Part shown: positions 1 to 10,035 of the stretch, piece after piece | How positions within the stretch are numbered: position 1 is the first letter of the stretch | Layout of the letters: the number at the start of each line of letters is the position of its first letter | Source: Parasedimentitalea marina | Lineage (GTDB): Bacteria > Pseudomonadota > Alphaproteobacteria > Rhodobacterales > Rhodobacteraceae | DNA length: 64,000 nt | Direction of reading: 5' to 3' | Assembly (NCBI RefSeq): GCF_004006175.1 | Contig: NZ_CP033221.1 | Span: 173,027 to 237,026 of the forward strand | Made by a program: the position numbers and the translations under genes | The notes under the pieces: model-generated | Seen by the model: the letters and a program-made list of their open reading frames with translations, nothing else | The model's database searches: none | What the model was told of the DNA's origin: nothing

Positions 1-803
1 TCTTGGGTGACATGTGACGGAAGTAGTGCGCAAATGATCGGGCGGTCGGGCGGTGGTTGTGACATCGAGTAGCCCGTAGCCAACGCCATAACATGGGTCC
101 CATGCGATCTGCGTAATGCAACCGCTGATACCTCGTTGTCATGGGCATCAAACAACCCCACGCTTGCGTAGAACTTCTGCTCGTCCAGCAGATCGTTGGT
201 GGTGCAGGTTTTTAATAGATCGTCAATCGCAGCCTTATCGTAAGTTCTGCCATATGTCTTGTCCCTGCCTGAGCGGTTGGGCTTGACCGTCAGAATATTC
301 GCAAATGCAACGCGGGTCGACGTCAGGCCATCTCGGAACAGGTTGTGCGCAAATGCAATGCTGTCGTCGATAACGGCAGTGATAATTGTGCCCTTAGAAA
401 CGGGTATCTTTGCCGAAGGGACCTCTTCGATCTGGGCGCTAAAATCCAAGAGTTCCGGATCGATGATACTGCCCAGGTGCACCCCTGTAACCGAGAAATT
501 TGCTCCGTTCTGATTTAGAGAACTTAGCAAGATCCGCCGCGCAAAAATTGCAACAATTTGACGGCTCGATACTTGTGCGCGGTCATAGTGATCATAGTCG
601 TTGGGGATAAGTAAATCCTGCGGATATGAGGCCAGTACCTGTGCCTCAAAGTCGTTGATACTGATCCCAGACAAGTCAACCAATGCGGACCACCAAATTG
701 ACTCGGGGTCGGTGGGGTAATGATTGGTGCTTCGTGACAGACGAAAGTCCGTCACTTGATTGCCTGCGTGCATGTTGCGAACAGTTTTCCAATGCAAGGC
801 CAT
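1..803 (-). CDS. S8 (subtilisin-like) serine peptidase, C-terminus beyond window
   Basis: The reverse strand is open from an ATG at 803 to the window edge (267 residues visible). A GGAG-type ribosome site sits six bases before the ATG. The S8 signature is seen in two places: an aspartate region (VIDDSIAFAH, about residues 144-153) and the histidine region (RSHGTHVMALATG, about 232-244). The catalytic Ser and the rest lie outside the window. The 140 residues before the Asp region are not a recognisable propeptide, and no signal peptide is visible, so location is open. The gene starts 49 bases after the PAP2/haloperoxidase-like gene on the same strand and is probably co-transcribed with it. The fold is fairly sure; the substrate is unknown. 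Confidence 0.75.
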   Translation of the reverse strand, partial: MALHWKTVRNMHAGNQVTDFRLSRSTNHYPTDPESIWWSALVDLSGISINDFEAQVLASYPQDLLIPNDYDHYDRAQVSSRQIVAIFARRILLSSLNQNGANFSVTGVHLGSIIDPELLDFSAQIEEVPSAKIPVSKGTIITAVIDDSIAFAHNLFRDGLTSTRVAFANILTVKPNRSGRDKTYGRTYDKAAIDDLLKTCTTNDLLDEQKFYASVGLFDAHDNEVSAVALRRSHGTHVMALATGYSMSQPPPDRPIICALLPSHVTQ

Positions 804-852
804 GCTCACTCCATTTCAAAGAAATTTATGTGCGGTTCAGGGCAGATTGTGG

Positions 853-1837
853 TCAAACGTTTTGCCACTCGCTTTGTGCTTTCTTCCAAAGCCATGCGAG
901 GGGACGCGACACCATTTCAGAGGTCGTTGTTTGATTGACCGCCGTCGCCCACGGATCCGATTTTGGTCCAGAGATTTTGCGTTGAAGATCATCTTCCGCC
1001 AGATAAAGTGTGTGCCAATCGAAATCGTCTGCCGCAGGAAATGCCGTGCCATGGAAGTTTGCGCTGGTCAAATGTCCAACAGTCGGATCGCAAAGCGCGT
1101 GGATATAGTCCGCCAGAGTGAGGCCCAGAATTGCGCCGACCGCACTGTCCATCGGGAAATGCACCCCGGCAATTGTCCTATTTATCGCAATGCGCGACGC
1201 CAAACGCATGCACATCTCCCCAAACACCGTCCTGTCTATATTGCTTTGCATCCGACGAGCGCAGAAGCTTCCATAGTATTCGGGCTGTAATAAAGGCCTC
1301 AGTGGCATGCCCGCTAGGCAGTGATCCATGCGTCGGAGTCATGATAACCGGCTGAACTTGAGGCGAAAATTCGACCGGTCGCTTTGCGGCGATACCGTAT
1401 TTCATGCGCATTCCACAGTAATTTGTGAATCGTAACGCAGCCGATAATAGCTCCAATGTGTATGGTGTTCGTGCAGGGTCCATAAACGCAATGGACGCCA
1501 AAAATGGCGAAATCATACTGGTTTGTTGCAAAATTTCAGCGGCCCTGTCGGCCCGCAAATCCGCATAGGCAGTCAGGTATGCCATTTGCTGTTTGAACTG
1601 CATTATGGTCGGTGCGGTAAGGGATACTAAGGGAGTATCATGTGGCTTGGGTGGGCCTTCGGCGCCAGTGTCCAGTCGCCAAAGATTGGCGGTTGCAGTG
1701 TCGCCTTGGGTCTCAGAAAATGCCACACGTGTGCCCATTTCAAACATAAATAGACTGGCCCGAACATCCGGAGAAAGACGTACAAGGTTTTTGGTGTCAT
1801 TTGGACTGCCAGGACGAATATCTGGATCAAAATCCAA
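853..1837 (-). pseudogene. PAP2-superfamily phosphatase / vanadium haloperoxidase-like protein, frameshifted
   Basis: Two overlapping reverse frames together give the PAP2 signature in order: K-x6-RP (KYGIAAKRP), PSGHATEAF, then in the second frame a NRTIAGVHFPMD motif. Together these form the phosphate or vanadate pocket. The frame changes between about 1225 and 1290, so as given the protein is broken between the second and third motif. The frame is open upstream to 2011 through an Asn-Ser-Phe repeat, but no ATG or GTG lies there; the first usable codon is TTG at 1837, so the true start may be lost. The family covers acid phosphatases and vanadium-dependent haloperoxidases; which one cannot be told from motifs alone. 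It is followed by the S8 peptidase gene. Confidence 0.65.
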
Positions 1838-1910
1838 TGGAGCGCCAACAATTCCATCACGTGAATTAAGCAGAGCATCAGCTGTTAGCGGGCTTTCAGT
1901 TACACCAAAA

Positions 1911-1970
1911 CTGTTGAAGCTGTTGAAACTATTAAAGCTGTTAAAGCTATTGAAACTGTTAAAGCTATTT
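1911..1970. repeat. 9-base tandem repeat, about 6.5 copies
   Basis: Six full units of the pattern CTRTTRAAR plus a partial seventh lie head to tail. Variation is limited to A/G changes at a few positions. Read in the frame of the PAP2-like gene on the reverse strand it encodes (Asn-Ser-Phe)n; another reverse frame gives a hydrophobic stretch. Because the unit is a multiple of three, copy change would not shift the frame. It lies in the 5' part of the PAP2-like gene or its leader. Confidence 0.85.
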
Positions 1971-2035
1971 TCGGGTGAGCCTTTGGATGAAATAGAAATA
2001 GTGGCATCTCCTCAATTTTCATTTTAGAAATTTAG

Positions 2036-4096
2036 TCAGGATGGAACGCCGATCTCTTGCAAAGTTGCAGCAAATTTCCGGCCAACTTCATATTCGGAGC
2101 TCGGTGAGTTTTTCAGCCAACCACTAACAGTTAGCCCAGGTTGTATTATTAATAATTCATTAACTGTATCTTTGGCATCTTTTTCAAGTCCAAAACGTTT
2201 CTGAGCCACAGATTTGATCCGTAGAGTGGAGGCATGAGATCGATTTAAACGCAAAGAAGCATCGGCAAGTTCAATTGCCTTTTCCCAATTTTCGGCGGCC
2301 AAATAAGCCCCGGAGCCAAGTGCCAAGTAAATGAAACTATGTGGGTCGAGAGGTGCCAGATGCATTGCATGGTCTGTATCTTTGACGGCTTGGACACCTT
2401 TGCCTTGAAACGCGTATAGAGTTCCTCGCAGTAGTCTCCCGTACGGATCGTTGGGATTTGCCATTAAAGCGGCGTCGTACCGATCTTTGGCCCGACCGAG
2501 ATCTCGAAATAGGTTAGTGAACACAGCACCTTCGCTGACCAATGCCAAAGTACACTCCGGATCGACTTCAAGCGCCCGCGACGAAAACTGCAATGCTGCA
2601 GCCCCTTGCTCGAATGGAGTGTCAGTCCATCCTTGCTGAACCAACAAGACATACCAGCGTGCGATCCAGGACAGAACGACCGGATGGTCTGGAGTGCGAG
2701 CAATCAGTTCATCCAGCATCGCCCGCGCTGTTTGAAAATCTGACCATGACAATCTATGCATGAAGGAAATAGCGGCGTTTAACAGCGAATAATTCTTAAG
2801 TGAATGTAGTGGTTTAGATCGAACTTGTATCGCCTCATTTACGCTAATGGCCCTGCGCAAACGGTTCACCACCCTATTGCTAATTTCATCGTTGCCGATC
2901 CATTCCTCGAGGGGGAGAGAGAGAGGTTCAGCCCAAAGAACCGTTCCTGAAGTGACATCAACGAACTCAAACTTAACAACAAGGGCTGTGCCGTAGGCGA
3001 AACAGTTCCCTGTTAGAACAAAGTCTGCGTTTAAGGCCTTTGCAATGGTCGCCATAGGGGGGGAGACGGCTTGGAAACCAAGCGTTGAAAGTCTCGAGAT
3101 TACGTTGATGTCGGCGGCTTGCGACAACGCAAAAATTATATCATCGGCCAAAATGGCTCTCAGAGCATTGTTTTCCGGTGATCCATTTCGCATTTTCAGC
3201 GGTAGTACTGCCACTGTTGGAAGGACGTCGCCTGCGGCAGTCCGCATGGCCGAGTGACGGGACATCGCGTATGGATGGACCTTAAATGCCCGGACGAAAT
3301 CGCCTTTCCCATCAGGAACGCATGGGCCGAGATCTTCAAAATCACATTCAAGACTATTGTAAAGGAGATCCCTGATATCAACAGTCACGATCAGGATGTC
3401 TGGGTTCAGAGCGTTGGCAAGCGTCCCCAAGGGCACATCTCGTTGAGGTGCCAATACGTCAATTTCCATTCGCAATGGGCCTGCTGACAAGTCAAATGCG
3501 CGCTGTGTGAGTGCCTGCGCACAGCGCACCGCCTCAATTGGGGTCGCAAAGGTCAAAATAACGGCGTCATTTTCGATGGGTTGTGTTTTGATTGGCCAGT
3601 GGAGGATTGTGACTGGATCAAGAATGTCCACCAACCTGCGCGTAGCCAGAGGCTGAAAGTCCCTGCTTATGTACAAGACAGCTGGCACTTCTTGCGAGCC
3701 CCATTGATCAAAATCTATTTTGGGCGTGATGTCAGGATGTCGCCGATCCTCAGCCGTATCGCTGCTCACTGGGGCACCCAAAAGTATATATCCTTGTTTG
3801 GGTACCGTACGTAGAATATTCCGGTCGCTGTCTTTCAAATGTTTGCGGATATCTGCGATGCACTGAGTTAAACTATCGTCGGTGACGCTAACATCTGGCC
3901 ATATGGCAGCAATCAGATCGTTTTTGGTAACCAATTTCCCAAGGTGTTCAGCCAGAATCTTCAGAACATGTGCAGACTGCGGTCTCAGTCGAATAGGACT
4001 GCCCGCAAGGTCCGTCAATAAGCGCAATGTGATATTATATCTGCAGATCCCAAGGCGAATTTGATTAGGGCTCGTGGTAACTTCTGGCAATAACAT
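2036..4096 (-). CDS. OmpR/CadC-type winged-helix regulator with TPR repeats
   Basis: An intact 686-residue frame. Residues about 20-110 form a Trans_reg_C winged helix (ending RTVPKQGYILLG). There is no receiver domain in front of it. The middle part contains a TVAVLPLKMRNG segment typical of the domain that links such DNA-binding regions to TPRs in adenylate-cyclase-like and CadC-like regulators. The C-terminal 250 residues read as TPR helices. No transmembrane segment is obvious, unlike CadC, so it is probably cytoplasmic. It ends only a few bases from the PAP2-like leader on the same strand. Its target genes cannot be inferred; the neighbouring PAP2/S8 pair is the simplest candidate. Confidence 0.75.
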   Translation of the reverse strand: MLLPEVTTSPNQIRLGICRYNITLRLLTDLAGSPIRLRPQSAHVLKILAEHLGKLVTKNDLIAAIWPDVSVTDDSLTQCIADIRKHLKDSDRNILRTVPKQGYILLGAPVSSDTAEDRRHPDITPKIDFDQWGSQEVPAVLYISRDFQPLATRRLVDILDPVTILHWPIKTQPIENDAVILTFATPIEAVRCAQALTQRAFDLSAGPLRMEIDVLAPQRDVPLGTLANALNPDILIVTVDIRDLLYNSLECDFEDLGPCVPDGKGDFVRAFKVHPYAMSRHSAMRTAAGDVLPTVAVLPLKMRNGSPENNALRAILADDIIFALSQAADINVISRLSTLGFQAVSPPMATIAKALNADFVLTGNCFAYGTALVVKFEFVDVTSGTVLWAEPLSLPLEEWIGNDEISNRVVNRLRRAISVNEAIQVRSKPLHSLKNYSLLNAAISFMHRLSWSDFQTARAMLDELIARTPDHPVVLSWIARWYVLLVQQGWTDTPFEQGAAALQFSSRALEVDPECTLALVSEGAVFTNLFRDLGRAKDRYDAALMANPNDPYGRLLRGTLYAFQGKGVQAVKDTDHAMHLAPLDPHSFIYLALGSGAYLAAENWEKAIELADASLRLNRSHASTLRIKSVAQKRFGLEKDAKDTVNELLIIQPGLTVSGWLKNSPSSEYEVGRKFAATLQEIGVPS

Positions 4097-4544
4097 CTCC
4101 CTTTAACTATTTGACTTTATTTAGTAATTGATCAATTTTGGATGAGCGACATCAGTAACATGCAAAATAGGCCGCGCGCGCATTGTTTTCATGATTTCAG
4201 ATAGCAAAGGCAGCTTAGCGCATAATATTTTAAAGCCATCTGCTTGAATATCAACACAACCAAAAGATATTTATACTTTAAGCTGAAGTGAACGCTGTAC
4301 GAGACCTTTCTAATTCGTAAAGTCCTTCGAATCTAGTGCTGGATCCGCTTAAGGTTGTGCGCTGACCTTGTCCTCGACCGCAATGTTGATAATTCGTCAT
4401 TGCAAAAGGGCCATTCATCCGACGTTATCGTATGAATGGTGTGAATCGTGCGGATAGTGCTTGCGCAATCCGATATCGCTTTTGGGGTATTGTCGGGCTA
4501 CTACTGAACACGGGTTGCAAGTAGATGAGGTGTCCCGTCTGTTG
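4097..4544. other. Intergenic region between regulator and hutC
   Basis: About 450 bases without a supportable gene. It must hold the promoter of the wHTH-TPR regulator (reading left from 4096) and the tail of the hutC transcript. The part near 4100-4300 is AT-rich. No RNA gene or clear hairpin was recognised. Confidence 0.4.
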
Positions 4545-5246
4545 TTAGATCCGGGTCGTTAGCCGATATCCCAAATGATAAAATAGCCGCGCGAAAGTGA
4601 CCGCACGGTTTTCGATCCAAGTTATGCGCTCGGTTGTGAATAGGGCGTCGCCTTCTGAGCTGTCTAGAAATTCAGCGATTTCTTTTGTGGCCCGGCTGGC
4701 TGCAAACGTGATTTCGGCATTGGTCAGCGGCACTTCGCTGAGCAACCATTCGTTGGGGCCAACGTCCTTAAAATCAATCTGTGCGGCGCTGCCAACAACT
4801 TCGAGGTTTATCCAGCGGTCTTCGAATTGATAGGGTTTGTTGTTGTGATAATGCATGCATTGCAGGTGTAACGCTTGGTCGCCTTCGGACATGGCTAATT
4901 TTGCGCGTAGCCAGCTGGGTACGTCGGATTGGACCCGCTTCACCAATGCATATCGATAGACCCCGCCTGTTTGTTCAATCTCGTCGCGGATGACGGGTAT
5001 ATCAAATTTAGCACGCGGTGTTGGCGACAGTTTTACAAGAGTTCCCGCTTTGCGCTTTCGTTCAAGAATTCCTTCTTCGGCAAGTTCGCGCATCGCTCGA
5101 TTTACAGTTGCACGCGCGCATCCAAACAGTTCGGCCAGCTCAACTTCGCCCGGGATAATGGTGCCAGGGGCCCAAGTGCTGTCGCGGATTGACTGAAGAA
5201 CCTTTGCCTTTACGGATTGATAACTGACTCTCGCTGCCTGGCCCAT
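4545..5246 (-). CDS. hutC: HutC, GntR-family histidine utilization repressor
   Basis: Intact, 233 residues. Residues about 5-75 are a GntR winged helix (ELFGCARATVNRAMRELAEE), followed by a UTRA effector domain with the family's ending (FARLFYHLGYRLTTRI). HutC proteins bind urocanate and release the hut promoters. The gene is divergent from hutD, 71 bases away, with a palindrome of the HutC/GntR type in between. This supports autoregulation and control of hutD; the hutIHGU genes are presumably also under it. The ATG start at 5246 matches the family length. Confidence 0.9.
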   Translation of the reverse strand: MGQAARVSYQSVKAKVLQSIRDSTWAPGTIIPGEVELAELFGCARATVNRAMRELAEEGILERKRKAGTLVKLSPTPRAKFDIPVIRDEIEQTGGVYRYALVKRVQSDVPSWLRAKLAMSEGDQALHLQCMHYHNNKPYQFEDRWINLEVVGSAAQIDFKDVGPNEWLLSEVPLTNAEITFAASRATKEIAEFLDSSEGDALFTTERITWIENRAVTFARLFYHLGYRLTTRI

Positions 5247-5278
5247 GTCTCAACCCTGTATCTCTATTCATAATTGGA

Positions 5279-5294
5279 TTAGGTATATACCTAA
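5279..5294. promoter_or_regulatory. Candidate HutC operator
   Basis: A perfect 16-base palindrome, TTAGGTATATACCTAA, lies in the short divergent space between hutC and hutD. Its core GGTATATACC fits the GntR/HutC-subfamily pattern GTnTAnAC. Position and symmetry make it the obvious HutC site controlling both directions. Binding is inferred. Confidence 0.7.
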
Positions 5295-5317
5295 CGCAAG
5301 TCACACTTGAGGCCAAG

Positions 5318-5862
5318 ATGAAGATTATTTCTCCCAATCAGCAGCGGCCTGTGGCATGGAAAAACGGCAATGGAATTACGCGCGAGATTGCGCAATTTCC
5401 AGCAAGCCAACCTTATAACTGGCGTCTTAGTATTGCGGAAATGGATGGGCGTGCTGAATTCTCAACATTTCCTGGTTTAAGGCGTGTTCTAACTGTAATT
5501 GCCGGGCAGGGGATGGTTTTGGAACACCCACTGGACAGATCGAAGTGAACCCTTACGAACCGGTTGTTTTGATGGCAATCTAAAGGTTGATGCCACGCTC
5601 AACGACGGTCCTGTGCAAAACTTCAATCTAATCTATAACCCTGAACGCCTGCGTACGGATTTTCAGGTTCTAACTGGGCGGCACAGCTTGCAGCTGCCGA
5701 ACTGTCCAGGCCGCACCGTGGTGTTCTATGTTATCCAGGGCAATGCAACCTTTGACGGGTCATCCCTAAGGGGGTGAAACAGCGATTTCGGTTGAGACCG
5801 CTGAGACAACTTGTACATTGGAGGCCGGTATAGGAATGCTATTTACTCTAGACAAAATCTAA
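5318..5862 (+). pseudogene. hutD: HutD family protein, frameshifted
   Basis: Three successive frames together give a HutD protein of about 181 residues: the start (VAWKNGNGITREIAQFP) is in frame one, the middle (LRTDFQVLTGRHSLQLPNC) in frame two, and the C-terminal strand (LEAGIGMLFTLDKI) in frame three. One extra C in the CCC near 5528 and one T in the TTTT near 5567 repair the middle; the G run near 5770 accounts for the last shift. HutD is a cupin-like accessory protein of histidine utilization; a role as a governor of hut expression has been proposed for the family. It runs towards hutF and the two stops overlap. Confidence 0.75.
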
Positions 5863-7222
5863 AGATCTTTCAGCAAGTCCCTAATGGCAGCTTTGTAGTT
5901 TCCTGTGATTTCATCGGCGTGAATGTGGTGCCGACCTTGCACCTGGTGGCGTCCGGCAGACCAGACATCTGTCACCACTGAATCCTTTGCGGCAAAGACA
6001 AGCCCATCCAACAGCTGATCATCTGACAAAGCGCATAGCGTCGCATCCTGGCTGTCGATCGCCACCAGATCGGCCAGCGCGCCGATTTGGATTTCACCGC
6101 TGTTACGACCTATGGCCTGCGCGCCGCCTTTTGCCGCTCCGGTATATAGCGCGCGGCCGGTCGAGCCTGCACCATCGACCAGAACATTTCGTTCCTGATG
6201 CTTTAGACGTTGCGAATACTCCAGGGTACGGAGCTCCTCGGTCAGGGAAATATTGACGTTTGAATCCGATCCAATACCAAATGTGCCCTGCGCGGCCAGG
6301 TACTCGAATCCGTTGAACGCGCCATCGCCAAGGTTGGCCTCGGTGATTGGGCAAAGCCCGGCAACGGCACCGCTTTTCGCCATATCTGCCGTTTCGTAAG
6401 CTGTCATATGGGTTGCGTGGACCAGACACCAAGTGGCGTCCACCTGAGCGTTGTCCAGCAACCATTCAATAGGGCGTGCGCCAAGCGTCGATTTGATTTC
6501 TTCGACCTCTTTGACCTGCTCGGCAATGTGAATATGGATCGGGCAATCTGAGTGACGGGCCAGGACATCAGCCAGATCGGCGGGAGAGGTCGCGCGCAGC
6601 GAATGCGGGGCGATGCCCACACGGGTGTCGGCATGCGCGCCAGCAATGGCGGTGTTGGATCGGGCGACGATGTCCGAAAATGTGTCAACAGAATTTGAAA
6701 ACCGCAGTTGCCCGCCTTCAAGGGCGCGGCCGTCTGCCCCACCATAGGTGTAGAGGACCGGCAAGTGGGTTAATCCAATTCCGGTGTCTTTGCGGCCTCG
6801 ATCACGCGCAGGGAAAGTTCGGCTGGGTCGGCGTAATGCTGCCCTCCTGCCTGGTGATGCACATAATGAAATTCACCAACCGAGGCATAGTACCATTTGC
6901 ATTTCCATAAAGGTCTGCGCGGCAAAGGCCTGGACGTGCTCAGGTGTGAGGCGGTCCAGAAAGCGATACATCAAAGAGCGCCAGGTCCAAAACTCTCACG
7001 TCCTTGGGCTCGGTATTCCGTCATGCCTGCCATTGCCCGTTGAAAGCTGTGGCTATGCAGGTTGGCCAGCGCGGGCAGCAAGCTGTCCACCTGATAGTCA
7101 CCGGTCTCAGCTGTTGTATTTGGTGTGATCGACTGGATGTGACCATCTTTGACGGTGACGCGAACATTCCGGCTCCAACCGTCCTGACAATAGGCACGTT
7201 GCGCAAAAAGTTTCATGGGCAT
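5859..7222 (-). pseudogene. hutF: HutF, formimidoylglutamate deiminase, frameshifted
   Basis: HutF turns N-formimidoyl-L-glutamate into N-formyl-L-glutamate and ammonia, feeding HutG. The C-terminal 301 residues are in one frame (start region VLYTYGGADGRALEGG; GIGSDSNVNISLTEELR). The N-terminus with the metal-binding segment (LANLHSHSFQRAMAG) is in another. Adding one base to the four-A run at 6989-6992 and one to the TTT at 6789-6791 (forward coordinates) restores most of the linker; a third change is needed near 6890. The start is ATG at 7222 or 7216. It is divergent from hutI. The length after repair, about 455, is normal. Confidence 0.8.
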
Positions 7223-7285
7223 CTTTTTATGAATGGACATAATAACTATAAGGGCATACAAACTGCATTGCAAGACGAACTGAAA

Positions 7286-8503
7286 GTGGGACTTCAGCAT
7301 GACCTGTACTCTTTAGAAAACTGCCACATTGCCACATTGGCCAATAACGACACGCCCTATGGTCTGGTTGAAAACGCGGCCTGTTTGATCGACGACGGTA
7401 TAATCACATGGGTTGGCGACAGGCGCGAGTTAGGCAACGATGCGCAGTGGGATCAGGTGCTTGACCTAGGTGGGCGCATGGTGACCCCGGCGTTGATCGA
7501 CTGTCATACCCATATTGTTCATGGTGGCGATCGGGCGCAGGAATTCGAAATGCGCTTGAATGGTGCGTCATACGAAGAGGTCGCACGGGCAGGGGGGGGA
7601 ATCATCTCCACTGTCACCGCGACCCGCGATGCCGACGACGCGTCACTACTGGCCTCGGCCTTGCCGCGTGTTGATGCGATGATCGCCGAGGGTGTTACGC
7701 TTATTGAAATCAAATCCGGCTACGGGCTGACGCAAGACTCCGAACTGCGGGTGTTGCGTGTGGCACGTCAGATTACGCAGCATCGCCCGGTTGAGGTGCG
7801 CACGACCTATCTGGGTGCTCATGCGGTGCCAGCAGAATATGCCGACCGCGCTGACGCCTATATTGACGATGTCTGTATTCCAACCTTACGACTGGCACAT
7901 GAGCAAGGATTGGTGGATGCGGTAGACGCCTTTTGCGAAGGCATCGCATTTGACACACATCAGGTGGCACGGGTGTTTGACGTCGCCAAAGAGCTTGGCT
8001 TGCAGATCAAAATTCACGCCGAACAACTGTCAAACCTTGGTGGGACCGCGATGGCGGCAGGCTACGGTGCGCTGTCTGCCGATCACATCGAATATCTGGA
8101 CGAAACAGGTGTGCAGGCCATGGCAGCGGCCGACGTTACTGCGGTCATTCTGCCAGGAGCTTTTTACACGCTACGTGAAACCCAACAGCCTCCCGTTGCG
8201 GTATTGCGCAAACATGGCGTGCCGATGGCCGTGGCTACGGATGCCAACCCCGGGTCTTCACCGATGACTTCTATTCTGCTGGCAATGAACATGGCTTGCA
8301 CGCTGTTCCGCTTGACCCCCGAAGAGGCTTTGCTGGGCACAACGCGCCACGCGGCGGGCGCCTTGGGGCTGTCAGATCGGGGCATGGTCGCTGCCGGTAT
8401 GCGGGCTGATCTGGCTGTCTGGAATATCAAACACCCATCCGAGCTTGCATATCGCATCGGGTTCAATCCACTTCATCAACGCATTTTCGGAGGCCGACTG
8501 TGA
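7286..8503 (+). CDS. hutI: HutI, imidazolonepropionase
   Basis: HutI hydrolyses 4-imidazolone-5-propanoate to N-formimidoylglutamate. Amidohydrolase metal motif [13 protein letters not shown] is visible near residue 75, then QIKIHAEQ and a [12 protein letters not shown] segment, all family hallmarks. The body is one open frame. The start is uncertain: GTG at 7286 is in frame, but an ATG at 7299 with a better fit to the family N-terminus is one base out of frame. Adding a T to the TTT near 7312 would join it ([14 protein letters not shown]). The frame also extends upstream through antisense hutF, which I do not accept as coding. It overlaps hutH by one base. Confidence 0.85.
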   Translation: MGLQHDLYSLENCHIATLANNDTPYGLVENAACLIDDGIITWVGDRRELGNDAQWDQVLDLGGRMVTPALIDCHTHIVHGGDRAQEFEMRLNGASYEEVARAGGGIISTVTATRDADDASLLASALPRVDAMIAEGVTLIEIKSGYGLTQDSELRVLRVARQITQHRPVEVRTTYLGAHAVPAEYADRADAYIDDVCIPTLRLAHEQGLVDAVDAFCEGIAFDTHQVARVFDVAKELGLQIKIHAEQLSNLGGTAMAAGYGALSADHIEYLDETGVQAMAAADVTAVILPGAFYTLRETQQPPVAVLRKHGVPMAVATDANPGSSPMTSILLAMNMACTLFRLTPEEALLGTTRHAAGALGLSDRGMVAAGMRADLAVWNIKHPSELAYRIGFNPLHQRIFGGRL

Positions 8504-10035
8504 TGTCCCTCATACTGACACCCGGTTCCGTCGGGCTAGAGCAACTTTCGGCAGTTTTCTGGGACGAGGCAAGTGTCACCCTAGATCCCGCCTGCCGTGG
8601 CGGTGTCGAAGAGGCCGCCCGTCGAATTGATGCCGCTGCACAAGGCGATGTGCCTGTTTATGGGGTGAACACCGGATTCGGAAAGCTGGCCAGCCTGAAG
8701 ATTGAGAGCAAAGATACTGCGACACTGCAGCGCAATCTTATCCTGTCGCATTGTTGCGGTGTGGGCGAGGCCATTTCGCCGCGAATGTCCCGGCTGATCA
8801 TGACGCTCAAACTGTTGTCATTGGGCCGCGGTGCATCGGGTGTGCGTTGGGAACTGATAGAGCTGTTGCAAGACATGCTGGCCCGCGGCGTAACTCCGGT
8901 TATTCCGGCGCAGGGTTCGGTTGGGGCCTCGGGTGATCTGGCGCCGCTTGCGCATATGACTGCGGTCATTATCGGGTCTGGCGAGGCGATCTATAACGGC
9001 GAAATCATGCCCGGTGCCGTGGCCTTGGAAAAGGCTGGCCTGACACCAATTCAGCTGGGCCCCAAAGAGGGCTTGGCCTTTATCAATGGCACCCAATATT
9101 CCACAGCCTTTGCGCTGGCCGGTCTGTTCAAGGCTTGGCGTGCGGCAAAGACCGCATTGGTGACATCGTCGCTGTCGACAGATGCCATCATGGGTTCCAC
9201 CGCGCCGCTACAACCGGAAATTCACAGCCTGCGCGGCCATGCGGGACAAATGCAGGCGGCGTCAGAAATGCGCGCTCTGCTTGACGGGTCTGAAATCCGC
9301 GAAAGCCACCGCGAAGGGGACAGCCGGGTGCAGGACCCTTATTGCATTCGCTGTCAGCCACAGGTGACCGGCGCGGCGATGGATGTTTTGCGTCAGGCCG
9401 CGATGACCCTGGAGATCGAGGCCAATGCGGCAACGGACAATCCACTTGTTCTGACCGAGGCCGACATGATTGTCTCGGGCGGGAATTTCCATGCGGAACC
9501 GGTTGGATTTGCGGCGGATATGATTGCCTTGGCAGTCTCGGAGATTGGTGCCATCGCACAACGTCGCATAGCATTGATGGTAGATCCGACGCTTAGCTTT
9601 GATCTGCCGCCCTTCCTGACGCCAAACCCAGGTCTGAATTCAGGATTGATGATCGCAGAGGTCACAACCGCCGCATTGATGAGCGAAAATAAGCATCTGG
9701 CCAATCCTTGTGTTACCGATTCAACGCCAACCTCGGCCAATCAGGAAGACCATGTTTCGATGGCGGCGCATGGGGCGTTCCGGTTGCAGAAGATGGCGAA
9801 GAACTTGAATTACATCCTTGGGGTGGAGCTGCTCTGTGCCGCACAGGGGGTGGAATTCCGTGCTCCTTTGAAAACCAGTTCCGCGCTGCAGTCGGCCATT
9901 GATCGGCTGCGCGAGGATGTACCGACACTGGAAGATGACCGGTATCTCGCGCCCGACCTAGAGGCAGCACAGGTGATAGTGACCTCCGGCGTGCTGGCGC
10001 AGTCCGCTGGTGTGAACACAATGGTGACTGTCTAA
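8503..10035 (+). CDS. hutH: HutH, histidine ammonia-lyase
   Basis: Removes ammonia from histidine to give urocanate, the first step of the pathway. An intact frame of about 510 residues. The Ala-Ser-Gly triad that forms the MIO cofactor is seen in [13 protein letters not shown] (around residue 143), and [10 protein letters not shown] lies near the N-terminus as expected. ATG at 8503 overlaps the last base of the hutI stop codon, with an AGGA/GGAGG-type site just upstream; GTG at 8500 is an alternative. It is translationally coupled to hutG (TAATG). Confidence 0.95.
   Translation: MSLILTPGSVGLEQLSAVFWDEASVTLDPACRGGVEEAARRIDAAAQGDVPVYGVNTGFGKLASLKIESKDTATLQRNLILSHCCGVGEAISPRMSRLIMTLKLLSLGRGASGVRWELIELLQDMLARGVTPVIPAQGSVGASGDLAPLAHMTAVIIGSGEAIYNGEIMPGAVALEKAGLTPIQLGPKEGLAFINGTQYSTAFALAGLFKAWRAAKTALVTSSLSTDAIMGSTAPLQPEIHSLRGHAGQMQAASEMRALLDGSEIRESHREGDSRVQDPYCIRCQPQVTGAAMDVLRQAAMTLEIEANAATDNPLVLTEADMIVSGGNFHAEPVGFAADMIALAVSEIGAIAQRRIALMVDPTLSFDLPPFLTPNPGLNSGLMIAEVTTAALMSENKHLANPCVTDSTPTSANQEDHVSMAAHGAFRLQKMAKNLNYILGVELLCAAQGVEFRAPLKTSSALQSAIDRLREDVPTLEDDRYLAPDLEAAQVIVTSGVLAQSAGVNTMVTV

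Noticed and set aside
1593..2027. Forward frame with (Lys-Leu-Leu)n repeat
   Set aside because: Antisense to the PAP2-like gene; the repeat gives a periodic pattern in every frame, and the reverse frame carries the PAP2 motifs.
7004..7285. N-terminal extension of hutI
   Set aside because: It runs antisense through the hutF N-terminus, which has recognised metal-binding residues, and would make HutI about 95 residues too long.
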